64,000 bases of DNA from Permianibacter sp046297695 (GTDB taxonomy: Bacteria; Pseudomonadota; Gammaproteobacteria; Enterobacterales; Permianibacteraceae): the NCBI GenBank assembly GCA_046297695.1, contig JBKBHF010000011.1, forward strand, positions 23,357 to 87,356. The letters are read 5' to 3'. Below, one piece after another: positions 1-8,113 of this stretch. Position 1 is the stretch's first letter; each line of letters begins with the position of its first letter. A program made the position numbers and the translations under genes. The notes below the pieces were generated by a model. The model was not told the DNA's origin and searched no databases. It saw nothing but the letters and a program-made list of their open reading frames with translations.

Positions 1-597
1 CAGCACGCGGCGTTCGGCTATGAATTGCTGAGCGCGCAATCGGTCGGCAGCTGGCCGACCGTCGCCGCCCGCAGCCATCACGAGCGACTGGACGGCCGTG
101 GTTACCCGCAGGGCATCGCCGCGGACGAGATTCCGTATATTGCCCGGCTGATTGCAGTGGTCGATTGCTATGACGCCATCACCTCGCACCGAGTCTACGA
201 TGCCGCCCGCTCGACCAACCGCGCGTTCCGCATTCTGATGGAAGAGCGCGGTCGCCATTTCGATGCCGAGCTGGTCGAGAAATTCATCGAGTGGATTGGT
301 GTCTACCCGGTCGGCAGCATTGTCGAGTTGCACACCGGCGAGATCGGCGTGGTGGTGGCCGTCAACGCCAAGGCGCGCCTGAAGCCGGCGATTGTGCTGG
401 TGCGCGATGAAATGCAGCAGCCGTGCGAGCCGCGCTACGTTGACATGAACGTGCAGCGCGACCGCAACGGCCAGTCCTACCGCATCCGCGAAAGCCATCC
501 GAATCTGAGCTTCGGCATCGACATTCAGCAATACGAACGTCAGGGCTTGTTCACGCCTCGCTATCTGACGGCGCCACCGACGACAGCAACCGGTTGA
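1..597 (+). CDS. HD-GYP domain cyclic-di-GMP phosphodiesterase, 3' end (5' cut by window edge)
   Basis: The reading frame is open from base 1, so the gene starts upstream of the window. The visible 199 residues hold the second half of an HD-GYP domain, with the diagnostic HHERLDGRGYP motif near residue 26 of the fragment and the downstream VVDCYDAITSHR segment typical of the family. Such enzymes hydrolyse cyclic-di-GMP to pGpG or GMP. The C-terminal 90 residues (GSIVELHTGEIGVVV onward) match the small beta-rich tail often found after HD-GYP. The sensor or N-terminal domain is not visible. The gene runs towards the EAL gene on the other strand, and the two coding ends overlap by 47 bases. Confidence 0.85.
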   Translation, partial: QHAAFGYELLSAQSVGSWPTVAARSHHERLDGRGYPQGIAADEIPYIARLIAVVDCYDAITSHRVYDAARSTNRAFRILMEERGRHFDAELVEKFIEWIGVYPVGSIVELHTGEIGVVVAVNAKARLKPAIVLVRDEMQQPCEPRYVDMNVQRDRNGQSYRIRESHPNLSFGIDIQQYERQGLFTPRYLTAPPTTATG

Positions 598-2743
598 ATT
601 CGCTGATGGCCATCGGCCGATAAAAGAAATAGCCCTGCACTTCCTCAATGCCTTCGGCTTCGACCAGCTCGAGCTGGGCGTGGGTTTCCACCCCTTCCGC
701 GGTCACCTGCAACGACAGCGCCCGGCACAGCGACACAATCGATGACAGCAGCGCCCGGCCGCGCGGTGACAGATCCAGATCGGAAATGAAGCTGCGGTCG
801 ATCTTGACCCGATCCAGCGGCAGCTCTTTCAGGTAGCTGAGCGACGAATAGCCGGTACCAAAATCGTCCAAAGCGATGGTGAAGCCGTTGTCGCGCAGCC
901 GCTGCAGTCGCTCGCGGGCAAACGCCACATCTTCCAGCAGGATCGACTCGGTGACTTCCAGCTCCAGTGCTTCGCGCGGCGCATCGCTCAGGCGGATGGC
1001 CTCATTGAGCACATCGAACAGACGCTCGTCGCGCAATTGCCGGCCGGACAGGTTGATCGCGAGTTTGATCGGCTGACGGGCACGCCGCCACTGCGCCAGC
1101 AAGCCGGCCGCCTCGCGGATCAGCCAATGGCCGATCGGCATGATCAACCCGAGTTCTTCCGCCAACGGAATGAACGTGGCGGGCGGCACCCGACCGAGTT
1201 CATCCGGCTCCCAGCGCAGCAGCGCTTCGGCACCGACAATGTTCCGGCTGGCCAATTCGATTTTGGGTTGCAGCGCCAGCGTGAATTCGCCGTTGTCGAC
1301 GGCGCGACGCAGCAGATTGCCGAGCTTGACCCGGTGCAGCAGGTGCTCGTTCATTTCCGGCCGGAACAGCGCGTGTCGGTTGCGACCGTCACGCTTGGCG
1401 GCATAGGTCGCCGCGTCGGCCTGACGCAGCAACTGGTTGACGTCAACGCCTTGCTGCGGCGCCAGCGTGATGCCGATGCTGGTGGTGACGGTGATGTGCT
1501 GATCGGCCAGCAGGATCGGCTCGTTCATGACCTGAATGAGTTTGTCGGCAACGACCCGGTATTCCTCATCGACACAGTCGAGCAGGATGGCAAACTCATC
1601 TCCACCCCAACGTGCCACCACGTCGCGCTTGCGCAGCGTTTGCTGCAGGCGTTCAGCGACTTGCAGCAACAGTGCATCACCGGCCTGATGGCCGAGCGCA
1701 TCGTTGATGTCCTTGAAATTGTCCAGATCCAGAATCAGCACCGCGATCTGTTCGTGCGCCGCCAACCGGCTCAGGCGCTCGTACAGCGTGGCCTGGAATT
1801 GCTGCCGGTTGGGCAGCTGGGTCAGTACGTCGTAGCGACTCAAGCGCTCGACGCTTTCCGCGGCACGCTGGCGTTCGCTGATGTCATGCAGCGACAGAAT
1901 CAGGTGCTGGATCGCACCGGCGCTGTCGCGCATCAGGGTAGTGCTGACCTCGACCGGCGTCACCGCCCCCTGCCGGTTGCGAAAGCGCAGTTCGCCACGC
2001 CACTGCGGCTGGGTCAGCCAGATCGACCATGGCAGCGGCCGATCGTCATCGAACAGGTGTTCGTCCAGCGTCATGCCGGCGAGAGTGCCGATCTCGACCC
2101 CGAACAACGCGGCGGCCGCTTGATTGGCTTGCAGCACGCCGTGATCGACGGCCAACACCAACAGCGGATCGCGATGATTGCTGAACGCGGTTGCCAGCAG
2201 CCGCAACGCCGCTTCCGATTCGCGTTGCTCGCTGATGTCCTTGCGGGTGCCGCTGATCCGCAACGCCATGCCTCGGGCGTCGCGGGCGGTGGCGCGACCA
2301 TAGGCGCGGATCCAGCGCCAGCCCTGCTCGCCGCGGGCACGATACTCGGCAGCATAGTGCGGCGCGTGACCAAACAGATGGGCATTCCAGGCCAGCACGG
2401 TGGCAGCTTGATCATCGGGATGAATGCGCTGCACCAGCTCGAACCAATGCGCGGTTTCGATGGTTTCTTCACCATCTGGCAGGCGGAAATAGTGCAGCCG
2501 CATGATGTCGGTCGCGGCTTCCCACTCCCAGACCATCTCGCCACTGCCCCACAGCGCCAGACCGAGCCGGCGCTGGGCATCGGCCATCGCCGCCAGTGTC
2601 TGGGTCAGGGTTTGATTGGCTTGCCAGAGTTCGCGGGATTTTTCCTGCAACAGCTGCTCGGCCTGCTTGCGGGCTTCGCGTTCGCGTTGCAGCCGACGCA
2701 GCAGCAACTCGCTGTCGGCGGAATCGGGCGGAAGATCGGTCAT
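551..2743 (-). CDS. PAS-PAS-GGDEF-EAL bifunctional cyclic-di-GMP enzyme, partner of the H-NOX sensor
   Basis: The 730-residue protein has no signal peptide or membrane segment, so it is probably cytoplasmic. It opens with a charged coiled coil (residues 10-60), followed by two PAS-like regions (about 65-170 and 180-295), a GGDEF domain with intact GGDEF at residues 380-384, and an EAL domain with EALLRW from residue 506 and DDFGTGYSSL near 627. Both catalytic signatures look intact, so it may make and break cyclic-di-GMP. The H-NOX gene ends 12 bases upstream on the same strand, an arrangement known in Shewanella and Legionella where H-NOX controls the partner's activity. Which activity dominates is not readable from sequence. 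Confidence 0.9.
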   Translation of the reverse strand: MTDLPPDSADSELLLRRLQREREARKQAEQLLQEKSRELWQANQTLTQTLAAMADAQRRLGLALWGSGEMVWEWEAATDIMRLHYFRLPDGEETIETAHWFELVQRIHPDDQAATVLAWNAHLFGHAPHYAAEYRARGEQGWRWIRAYGRATARDARGMALRISGTRKDISEQRESEAALRLLATAFSNHRDPLLVLAVDHGVLQANQAAAALFGVEIGTLAGMTLDEHLFDDDRPLPWSIWLTQPQWRGELRFRNRQGAVTPVEVSTTLMRDSAGAIQHLILSLHDISERQRAAESVERLSRYDVLTQLPNRQQFQATLYERLSRLAAHEQIAVLILDLDNFKDINDALGHQAGDALLLQVAERLQQTLRKRDVVARWGGDEFAILLDCVDEEYRVVADKLIQVMNEPILLADQHITVTTSIGITLAPQQGVDVNQLLRQADAATYAAKRDGRNRHALFRPEMNEHLLHRVKLGNLLRRAVDNGEFTLALQPKIELASRNIVGAEALLRWEPDELGRVPPATFIPLAEELGLIMPIGHWLIREAAGLLAQWRRARQPIKLAINLSGRQLRDERLFDVLNEAIRLSDAPREALELEVTESILLEDVAFARERLQRLRDNGFTIALDDFGTGYSSLSYLKELPLDRVKIDRSFISDLDLSPRGRALLSSIVSLCRALSLQVTAEGVETHAQLELVEAEGIEEVQGYFFYRPMAISEFNRLLSSVAPSDSEA

Positions 2744-2755
2744 GAAGCCATCACA

Positions 2756-3301
2756 TCAGAAACGCATCAGATCAAAACGGGCGCCGACCTTGCCGTCCTG
2801 ACCGGTCAGTTCAGTGCGGTCGAGCCGTATCGGCTCCTGGTAATGCTGGATGCAGGCGCGGATCAGGCCTTCCGCCAAATCCGGCAGCGGTCGGGCGGAA
2901 TGGTACTCTAGTACGAGCCGGTCCGTCGCGTGCTCCAGCACGGTAAAAGTTGGCAACTCCGCCTCCGGGTACAACGAACGCACCTCCCGGTGAATGTGGC
3001 TGTCAACACTGGCAAGCAAAGCAAAGCAACCCGACTTGTCGGCAAACAAGGTCGGGTGTAAATACAGGAACCGGCCGAACAGATGGCCACCGAGCATTTG
3101 CAGCAACACCGGCACGGTCAGGCCGGTACGACCGGCCAGCGCCGTCAGCAGCGCCACCAGCTCGGGCTGCGGGTAATAGCCGACGGCAGTATAGGCGCCG
3201 CCACTCGGCGGCCGGACCTCGCTGAGCGCGGCATCCACCACGGCCGGTGACCAGCGCTGCTCCGCCATTTCCAGTAATTCGGTAAACACCATTCCGAGCA
3301 T
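2756..3301 (-). CDS. H-NOX haem NO/O2-binding sensor protein
   Basis: A 181-residue single-domain protein. Family hallmarks are the haem-ligand region SHIHREVRSLYPEAELP (candidate proximal histidine His104 or His102) and the YxSxR haem-propionate motif at Tyr133-Ser135-Arg137. H-NOX proteins bind NO, and in some lineages O2, through a b-type haem and signal to a neighbouring enzyme. I chose the ATG at 3301, which gives MLGMVFTELLEMAEQ, the usual N-terminus. A GGGG-type ribosome site lies 7-8 bases upstream. A longer frame starting at 3340 adds 13 residues not typical of the family. It is co-transcribed with the GGDEF/EAL gene 12 bases downstream. Ligand choice (NO only or O2 too) cannot be settled here. 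Confidence 0.88.
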   Translation of the reverse strand: MLGMVFTELLEMAEQRWSPAVVDAALSEVRPPSGGAYTAVGYYPQPELVALLTALAGRTGLTVPVLLQMLGGHLFGRFLYLHPTLFADKSGCFALLASVDSHIHREVRSLYPEAELPTFTVLEHATDRLVLEYHSARPLPDLAEGLIRACIQHYQEPIRLDRTELTGQDGKVGARFDLMRF

Positions 3302-3602
3302 CAGCGATCCCCGTCCGTGCTGCGTCGGCCTCATTGCCATTCACTGTAGTTGCTCGGCCGCTTGCCTGCCAGAACGGCCATCGGGCCGTGCTGCGCCGCA
3401 ACGTGCACCAAGGTGCGAGATGTTCTAGGCTGGCCAGAGGTCACAGCTCCGGAGTGTGCGGTGACCGCGACCGCCGTGCTTCGGCCGGGTGCGCCCGTCA
3501 CCTGTTCCTGCCGAAGCTGATCGCCTGCCAGCCCTGATCCCCGTTCTGTTGCGACGCCATGCGCACCAGCGCGGAGTTTTTGTTTGCGCGAGGAGGCCCG
3601 TC
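3302..3602. other. Divergent intergenic region between the H-NOX and pectinacetylesterase genes
   Basis: About 300 bases separate two genes that point away from each other, so promoters for both should lie here. I see no RNA gene, no repeat and no convincing sigma-70 box pair. A strong ribosome site AGGAGG sits at 3591-3596, six bases before the ATG at 3603. Confidence 0.5.
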
Positions 3603-5039
3603 ATGAACCCTGTTGTGTCAAAAACCAGAACCAATGCCATGCGCCGGAGGGGCGCCTGGCACACCGCCCTCTTGTCGTTTGTCGTGTCCTGCTTTGCTGC
3701 CTTGCCTGCTGCCGCCGAAATCGGCGACTACAGCGCCTGGCAAACCTTTCTGAACCTGTTTTCCGCCCCCAAACCCGACAACAAAGTGACCGATGCCCAG
3801 CGCAGCGGACCGTATCCGCTGCTCGCCAATCCATCCGGCTTCACCAGTTTTTCACCGACCAATTATTACGCCTGGCAAACGGTCAAACTGGCGCCGCAAA
3901 CCGGCGCGGTCTGCGGCAACGGTTCGACCTACAAGTTCTTCGTCAACCGGGTGCCGAACACCAGCAACACCATCATCTATCTCGAAGGCGGTGGCGCCTG
4001 CTGGGACTACGAAAGCTGCACCGGTGCCAGTGGCATCCGCGGCGCCCGCAATCCGAATGGCATTCCCGATGACTACATGAGCCTGATGAATCCGGGCGCC
4101 AGTCTGGTGTCGCCGTTTGTCGTGCGGCTGCACCCGTGGACGCGCACGAAAACGCAGAACTGGAACATGATCTATGTGCCGTACTGCACCGGCGACATTT
4201 ATTCCGGTGATCGGGTGGCGGTGTACAACGACCCCAATGGCCAGAACGCGCCGCTGGTCTGGCACCACAACGGCCTGCGCAACATGCGCGCGGTATTGTC
4301 CTGGCTCAAAGACAATCTGCAGCGGCCGGCACAATTGCTGACCACCGGCTGCAGCGCCGGCGGCGCCGGTTCGCTGACCAACTACGCACACATCCGGCGC
4401 GACATGGCGCCGAGCAAAGGCTTCCTGATCGACGATTCCGGTCCGGTTTACAGTGCCCCGGTCAACGGTGATGACACACAGTATCCGAGCCTTCGGCTGC
4501 AGAATCACATCCGCAACGCGTGGGGCCTGAACAGTGGTCCGCTGCCGTACATGCAGAGCGAACTCGGCAGTTACGGCCTCAACCTGAATGATCTCGGCAC
4601 CCTTTACCCGGCACTGTCGCAGCGCTGGGGCAATGACCGCATGGGCCACACCCATTTCTGGCAGGATCTGAATTATTCCTCGTACTCCTATGAGCGTTTC
4701 TACGAGGACATCTACAACGATCCGAACCAGGCCAGCCGGGAAGCGAAAATCCACGCCCGTTGGGCCACCGACACCAACCGGCTCAAGAACACGCTGAACG
4801 GCATCAGCAATTTCGGCGGCTACTTCCCGCAGTACCGCGCGGTCAATGAAAGCCATTGCACCACGATCATCGAGTTCGCCAACGGCGACATTCAGGAACA
4901 GGGCCTCGAACTCGATCACTTCATCAACAACGTGCTCAATGGCAGCGGCGCCGTCATGGATGCCTCGGAATCGAGCCCGCATGCCGACTACGCCAAGCCG
5001 TTCAACCTGCTGTACTGGACGCTGGATCAGTTGCTCTGA
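3603..5039 (+). CDS. Secreted pectinacetylesterase/Notum-family carboxylesterase
   Basis: The 478-residue protein begins with a basic N-terminus and a hydrophobic stretch ending in LPAAAE, a plausible Sec signal peptide cleaved near residue 38. The family is recognised from IIYLEGGGACW (the oxyanion-side glycine loop) and TTGCSAGGAGSL, whose GCSAGG serine is the nucleophile. C-terminal GDIQEQGLELDHFINN could supply the catalytic His. The family removes acyl groups: acetyl from pectin in plants and bacteria, palmitoleate from Wnt for animal Notum. The true substrate here is unknown. The ATG at 3603 follows AGGAGG by six bases, so the upstream in-frame extension was rejected. A long hairpin terminator follows immediately. 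Confidence 0.8.
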   Translation: MNPVVSKTRTNAMRRRGAWHTALLSFVVSCFAALPAAAEIGDYSAWQTFLNLFSAPKPDNKVTDAQRSGPYPLLANPSGFTSFSPTNYYAWQTVKLAPQTGAVCGNGSTYKFFVNRVPNTSNTIIYLEGGGACWDYESCTGASGIRGARNPNGIPDDYMSLMNPGASLVSPFVVRLHPWTRTKTQNWNMIYVPYCTGDIYSGDRVAVYNDPNGQNAPLVWHHNGLRNMRAVLSWLKDNLQRPAQLLTTGCSAGGAGSLTNYAHIRRDMAPSKGFLIDDSGPVYSAPVNGDDTQYPSLRLQNHIRNAWGLNSGPLPYMQSELGSYGLNLNDLGTLYPALSQRWGNDRMGHTHFWQDLNYSSYSYERFYEDIYNDPNQASREAKIHARWATDTNRLKNTLNGISNFGGYFPQYRAVNESHCTTIIEFANGDIQEQGLELDHFINNVLNGSGAVMDASESSPHADYAKPFNLLYWTLDQLL

Positions 5040-5049
5040 CGATGGCGGT

Positions 5050-5092
5050 AAACCAACAGAAAGGGCGCCGATGGCGCCCTTTCTGTTGGTTT
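5050..5092. terminator. Bidirectional hairpin terminator with 20-bp perfect stem
   Basis: Bases 5050-5069 are perfectly complementary to 5073-5092, with a three-base loop. The stem has A-rich and T-rich outer ends and a GC-rich core. It lies between the convergent esterase gene and the unknown gene at 5121, so it can stop transcription from both sides. Confidence 0.85.
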
Positions 5093-5120
5093 CGTTCTGC
5101 CCGGGTGACACCGCATTTCT

Positions 5121-5765
5121 CTACGGTTTGCCCGCCTCAGCGCCCATGGTGGCAATGCGGGCCTGTTCGAGCCGCTGGCGCAGGTACTCGTCGCGCGACA
5201 GGCCGTCGGGGATCACCGTCATTGCCATCACTTCCTTGACGATGTCGGCTTCCTGCCGTTTGTAATCGATGAAATTCGGGTCCGGATTGGCGAGCCAGGC
5301 CTGCTCGCGCAAATCGGACTGCGCCTTGTAATGGTCAATGAGGCTTTTGGCTTTGGTCTTGTAGTCGTCATCACCACGGGCTGTGTAGCGCAGCATGGCG
5401 AGCTTCAGCAACAAGGCTTCCATCGGCACCAGCTTGCCTTCCTGCTCATACTTGTTGGTGCCATCGAGCAGTTGCCGCAGCTGCGCCTGCTTTTCCTGCT
5501 CCGTCAGTTTTTCCGCGTTGTCGAAAAAGCCGCGGCTGTGCTGCTGGAAATCCGTGAAAGCATGATAGGCCTGCACGACCGGGTGGTCACGCAAATCGGC
5601 CGGTACCGCATCCGAACCGGCTGATGGCGCTGCGATCGGTGCTGGCGTCATCGCCCGTTCCGATTGCGGACTTTCTTTCGACGGCCACAACGCGAAACCG
5701 ATACCCACCGCCAGCGCCGTGAGGACGCCGAGCAGCAGTCGCCGCGAATGCTTGTTGTTGTCCAT
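5121..5765 (-). CDS. Uncharacterised membrane-anchored helical protein, possibly lipase-chaperone-like
   Basis: The protein has 214 residues. A basic N-terminus followed by LLLGVLTALAVGIGFALW (residues 10-27) forms one membrane anchor, so the rest should face the periplasm. After a Pro/Ala/Ser linker (30-55) the remainder is charged and helical, with QHSRGFFDNAEKLTEQEKQ and RDEYLRQRLEQARI. This anchor-linker-helix layout and the FFD and RQRLEQAR patches resemble lipase or phospholipase chaperones. The protein is shorter than a usual lipase chaperone and I cannot confirm homology. The ATG at 5765 has an excellent AGGAGGG ribosome site. It faces the secreted esterase gene across a shared terminator, so a folding partnership is conceivable but unproven. 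Confidence 0.6.
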   Translation of the reverse strand: MDNNKHSRRLLLGVLTALAVGIGFALWPSKESPQSERAMTPAPIAAPSAGSDAVPADLRDHPVVQAYHAFTDFQQHSRGFFDNAEKLTEQEKQAQLRQLLDGTNKYEQEGKLVPMEALLLKLAMLRYTARGDDDYKTKAKSLIDHYKAQSDLREQAWLANPDPNFIDYKRQEADIVKEVMAMTVIPDGLSRDEYLRQRLEQARIATMGAEAGKP

Positions 5766-5786
5766 GGCAATCCCTCCTGCGATCCC

Positions 5787-5818
5787 AAAAAAACAATGCC
5801 CGGCACGCCGGGCATTGT
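5787..5818 (-). terminator. Rho-independent terminator of hemL
   Basis: Bases 5793-5804 pair with 5807-5818 (CAATGCCCGGC type stem). On the minus strand the stem is followed by a run of seven T (5787-5793). It lies 26 bases past the hemL stop and before the next minus-strand gene. Confidence 0.88.
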
Positions 5819-5843
5819 CAACGCATGCAAGAGCGGAAAACGG

Positions 5844-7127
5844 TCAGGTTTTCAGGGCACGGAAGCAACGTTCTGCGGCCGCCACCGTCGCCGCGATATC
5901 GGCGTCGCTGTGCGCAGCCGAGACAAAACCGGCTTCGAATGCCGACGGTGCCAGATAGATTCCTTCATTCAGCATCAGATGGAAGAAACGCTTGAACGCC
6001 GGGATGTCGCAGGCGGTGGCATCGCTGTAACGCCAGACTTTTTTGTCGGTGAAGAAAAAGCCGAACATGCCGCCAACGGTGTGCGTGGTCAGCGCGATGC
6101 CAGCGGCTTTCGCAGCTTGCTCGAAGCCGGCCATCAGCTTCTCGGTTTGCGCGCTCAGCTTGGCGTGAAAATCCGGCTTGGCAACATGCTCGAGCGTCAC
6201 CAGACCCGCGGCCATCGCGACCGGGTTACCGGACAGCGTACCGGCCTGATAGACCGGACCGAGCGGCGACAGTTTTTCCATGATCGCGCGCTTGCCGCCA
6301 AAGGCACCGACCGGCATGCCGCCGCCGATCACTTTGCCAAGCGTGGTCAGATCCGGCGTGATGCCGTACTTGGCCTGCACGCCGCCAAGCGCGACCCGGA
6401 AACCGGTCATCACTTCGTCGAAAATCAGCACGCTGCCGTAGTCATCGCAGAGCTTGCGCAGTCCTTCAAGGAAGCCCGGCACCGGCGGCAGCAGGTTCAT
6501 GTTGCCGGCGACCGGCTCGACGATCACACAGGCGATGTCATTGCCATGCTGTTTGAACAATGCCTCAACGTTCTCCAGATTATTGAATTCACCGACCAGC
6601 GTGTGCTTGGTGAAATCGGCCGGCACGCCCGGTGAAGACGGTTCACCAAAGGTCAGCAAGCCGGAACCGGCCTTGACCAGCAGCGAATCGGAATGGCCGT
6701 GATAACAGCCTTCGAATTTCAGCAGCTTGTTGCGATTGGTGTAACCGCGCGCCAGCCGGATTGCACTCATGGTCGCTTCGGTGCCGGAGCTGACCATGCG
6801 CACCAGCTCGATGCTCGGCATCAGCGCCTTGACCCGCTCGGCCAGGATGATTTCAGCTTCGGTCGGCGCGCCGAACGACAGGCCGTTCTGCGCGACATCG
6901 CAAACGGCTTTGATCACATCCGGATGGGCATGACCGAGAATCGCCGGGCCCCAGGAACCGACGTAATCGATATAGCGCTTGCCGTCTTCATCCCAGAGAT
7001 ACGCGCCCGCGCCTTTCTTGAAAAAGACCGGCGTACCGCCGACTTGGCGGAACGCGCGCACCGGCGAATTGACACCGCCGGGAATCGACGCCTGGGCGCG
7101 GGTGAACAACTGTTCAGAACGGGACAT
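5844..7127 (-). CDS. hemL: Glutamate-1-semialdehyde 2,1-aminomutase
   Basis: HemL converts glutamate-1-semialdehyde to 5-aminolevulinate, the last step of the C5 pathway feeding haem and other tetrapyrroles, using PMP/PLP. The 427-residue length is normal. Motifs include MSRSEQLFTRAQASIPGG at the N-terminus, VSSGTEATMSAIRLARG, the cofactor region VLIFDEVMTGFRV, and TTLGKVIGGGMPVGAFGG, which carries the PLP-binding lysine. I took the ATG at 7127, which has a GAGG ribosome site six bases upstream. The four-codon upstream extension starts at TTG. The gene is transcribed alone or after the small membrane genes, and a terminator follows. Confidence 0.97.
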   Translation of the reverse strand: MSRSEQLFTRAQASIPGGVNSPVRAFRQVGGTPVFFKKGAGAYLWDEDGKRYIDYVGSWGPAILGHAHPDVIKAVCDVAQNGLSFGAPTEAEIILAERVKALMPSIELVRMVSSGTEATMSAIRLARGYTNRNKLLKFEGCYHGHSDSLLVKAGSGLLTFGEPSSPGVPADFTKHTLVGEFNNLENVEALFKQHGNDIACVIVEPVAGNMNLLPPVPGFLEGLRKLCDDYGSVLIFDEVMTGFRVALGGVQAKYGITPDLTTLGKVIGGGMPVGAFGGKRAIMEKLSPLGPVYQAGTLSGNPVAMAAGLVTLEHVAKPDFHAKLSAQTEKLMAGFEQAAKAAGIALTTHTVGGMFGFFFTDKKVWRYSDATACDIPAFKRFFHLMLNEGIYLAPSAFEAGFVSAAHSDADIAATVAAAERCFRALKT

Positions 7128-7146
7128 GATGGACCTCAAATGCAGA

Positions 7147-7175
7147 CGTCATTCCCGCGTCGGCGGGAATCCAGG
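7147..7175. repeat. Short palindromic dispersed repeat (ATTCCCGC...GCGGGAAT)
   Basis: The element contains inverted arms ATTCCCGC (7151-7158) and GCGGGAAT (7163-7170) inside CGTCATTCCCGCGTCGGCGG. This pattern is a widespread intergenic repeat of beta- and gammaproteobacteria, from general knowledge. Here it supplies the last seven codons and stop of the gene at 7149-7643. Only one copy is seen in the window. Confidence 0.7.
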
Positions 7176-7643
7176 GAGTGGCTCAACGGCTTCTTGATAT
7201 TGCTCAGGAAAATGGCTTTTGAAAAACGCTTCCAGTTTCGGCTTCTGCTCCTCGGCGAGCACATACACTTCCAACTCACGCTCGTAGCGGTTGTGCCTGA
7301 CAATAAACCGATCCGGCAGTTTGACCAGATGACGATCAGATCCAGCGCGGAACTGAATACTGCCAATTTCCGCAACGGGCATGCCATTGCTACTGCCGGT
7401 GTGGGGCTCATAAGCCTGCAGTACGCCATTGCGGATGCAGACATGCAGCGCAGAGCGTAACCGCAACATGCGAATGGCGGAAATAAAGGCAGCGACAACT
7501 AAAGCCCCACCTTGCCACCCGACACCGTTACTAATTAAGCCGATAGCAATGCCTGTCAGAGCAATAGTTATCAGGCCATTCACTTGCAGTTTACGGCGCC
7601 GAATGGCTGGCGGCAATGAAACGGCATCCGCTACTTCGTTCAT
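7149..7643 (-). CDS. Small membrane protein with PH-like domain, third of three tandem genes
   Basis: The product has 164 residues. Two hydrophobic segments (about residues 24-42 and 46-57) follow a short polar N-terminus. A soluble beta-rich region then holds a basic-aromatic patch (KLPDRFIVRHNRYERELEVYV). The same design (two membrane segments, then a small PH-like beta domain, then a C-terminal helix ending near a KxxF or QHF motif) is seen in the two genes upstream, suggesting related modules. The start overlaps the previous stop by four bases. The final residues GFPPTRE are coded by a palindromic repeat, so the natural C-terminus was probably altered. Function unknown. Confidence 0.7.
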   Translation of the reverse strand: MNEVADAVSLPPAIRRRKLQVNGLITIALTGIAIGLISNGVGWQGGALVVAAFISAIRMLRLRSALHVCIRNGVLQAYEPHTGSSNGMPVAEIGSIQFRAGSDRHLVKLPDRFIVRHNRYERELEVYVLAEEQKPKLEAFFKSHFPEQYQEAVEPLPGFPPTRE

Positions 7644-8113
7644 ACACCTGCCCGTGGAATCGACAACAAATCAGCAAAATGCTGCTGCATAAAAGCATCC
7701 AGCGCGGCAACATCGGCAGTATGTTCAAGGCGCGGAGCGGTCGGCAGTAGCACCTCATCACCGTCATGGGTATGCGCGACATAGCGGACAATTTGGCCAT
7801 CAACTACGGTGCGTTCCAGCCGTTTGATTTGCGAACGCAGCCTATTTTGGTAATGCCAAGGGAACAGCGTCTGTGTCCACCAAACGCGATCCGCTTCTAG
7901 CTTTAGTGCCGGTCGCTTGCTCACCATAAACGCAGAAACAAGCCACATGATGGTGACTGGCACAGCCCCCCACAGCAAAGGCATGGATGCCATGCCGTTA
8001 GTCATTGCAAGCACAAGTGAAAGTGCCGCTACGGCGAGCACTACACCATGAAGCCAAGCGGCCATTCGGAGCTCACTTCTGGACCAAAACAACTGATTAG
8101 GTGACTTCATCAT
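7640..8113 (-). CDS. Small membrane protein with PH-like domain, second of three tandem genes
   Basis: The product has 157 residues. Hydrophobic segments at about 18-41 and 46-64 are followed by a KRPALKLEADRVWWTQTLFPW region and a beta-rich stretch (VDGQIVRYVAHTHDGDEVLL). The last 25 residues form a helix (AALDAFMQQHFADLL). The start has two adjacent ATG codons that overlap the stop of the preceding gene. Layout matches its two neighbours, and the pattern resembles bacterial PH-domain (YdbS/YokD-like) membrane proteins. I do not recognise a named family. Confidence 0.7.
   Translation of the reverse strand: MMKSPNQLFWSRSELRMAAWLHGVVLAVAALSLVLAMTNGMASMPLLWGAVPVTIMWLVSAFMVSKRPALKLEADRVWWTQTLFPWHYQNRLRSQIKRLERTVVDGQIVRYVAHTHDGDEVLLPTAPRLEHTADVAALDAFMQQHFADLLSIPRAGV

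Noticed and set aside
1037..2911. Long plus-strand open frame of 624 codons
   Set aside because: It is antisense to the PAS-GGDEF-EAL gene, whose domains are unmistakable. The translated frame has no recognisable motif and biased Gln/Arg/His content.
3489..3602. N-terminal extension of the esterase frame
   Set aside because: The AGGAGG at 3591-3596 and the signal peptide fit the ATG at 3603, and the extension is Arg/Pro-rich.
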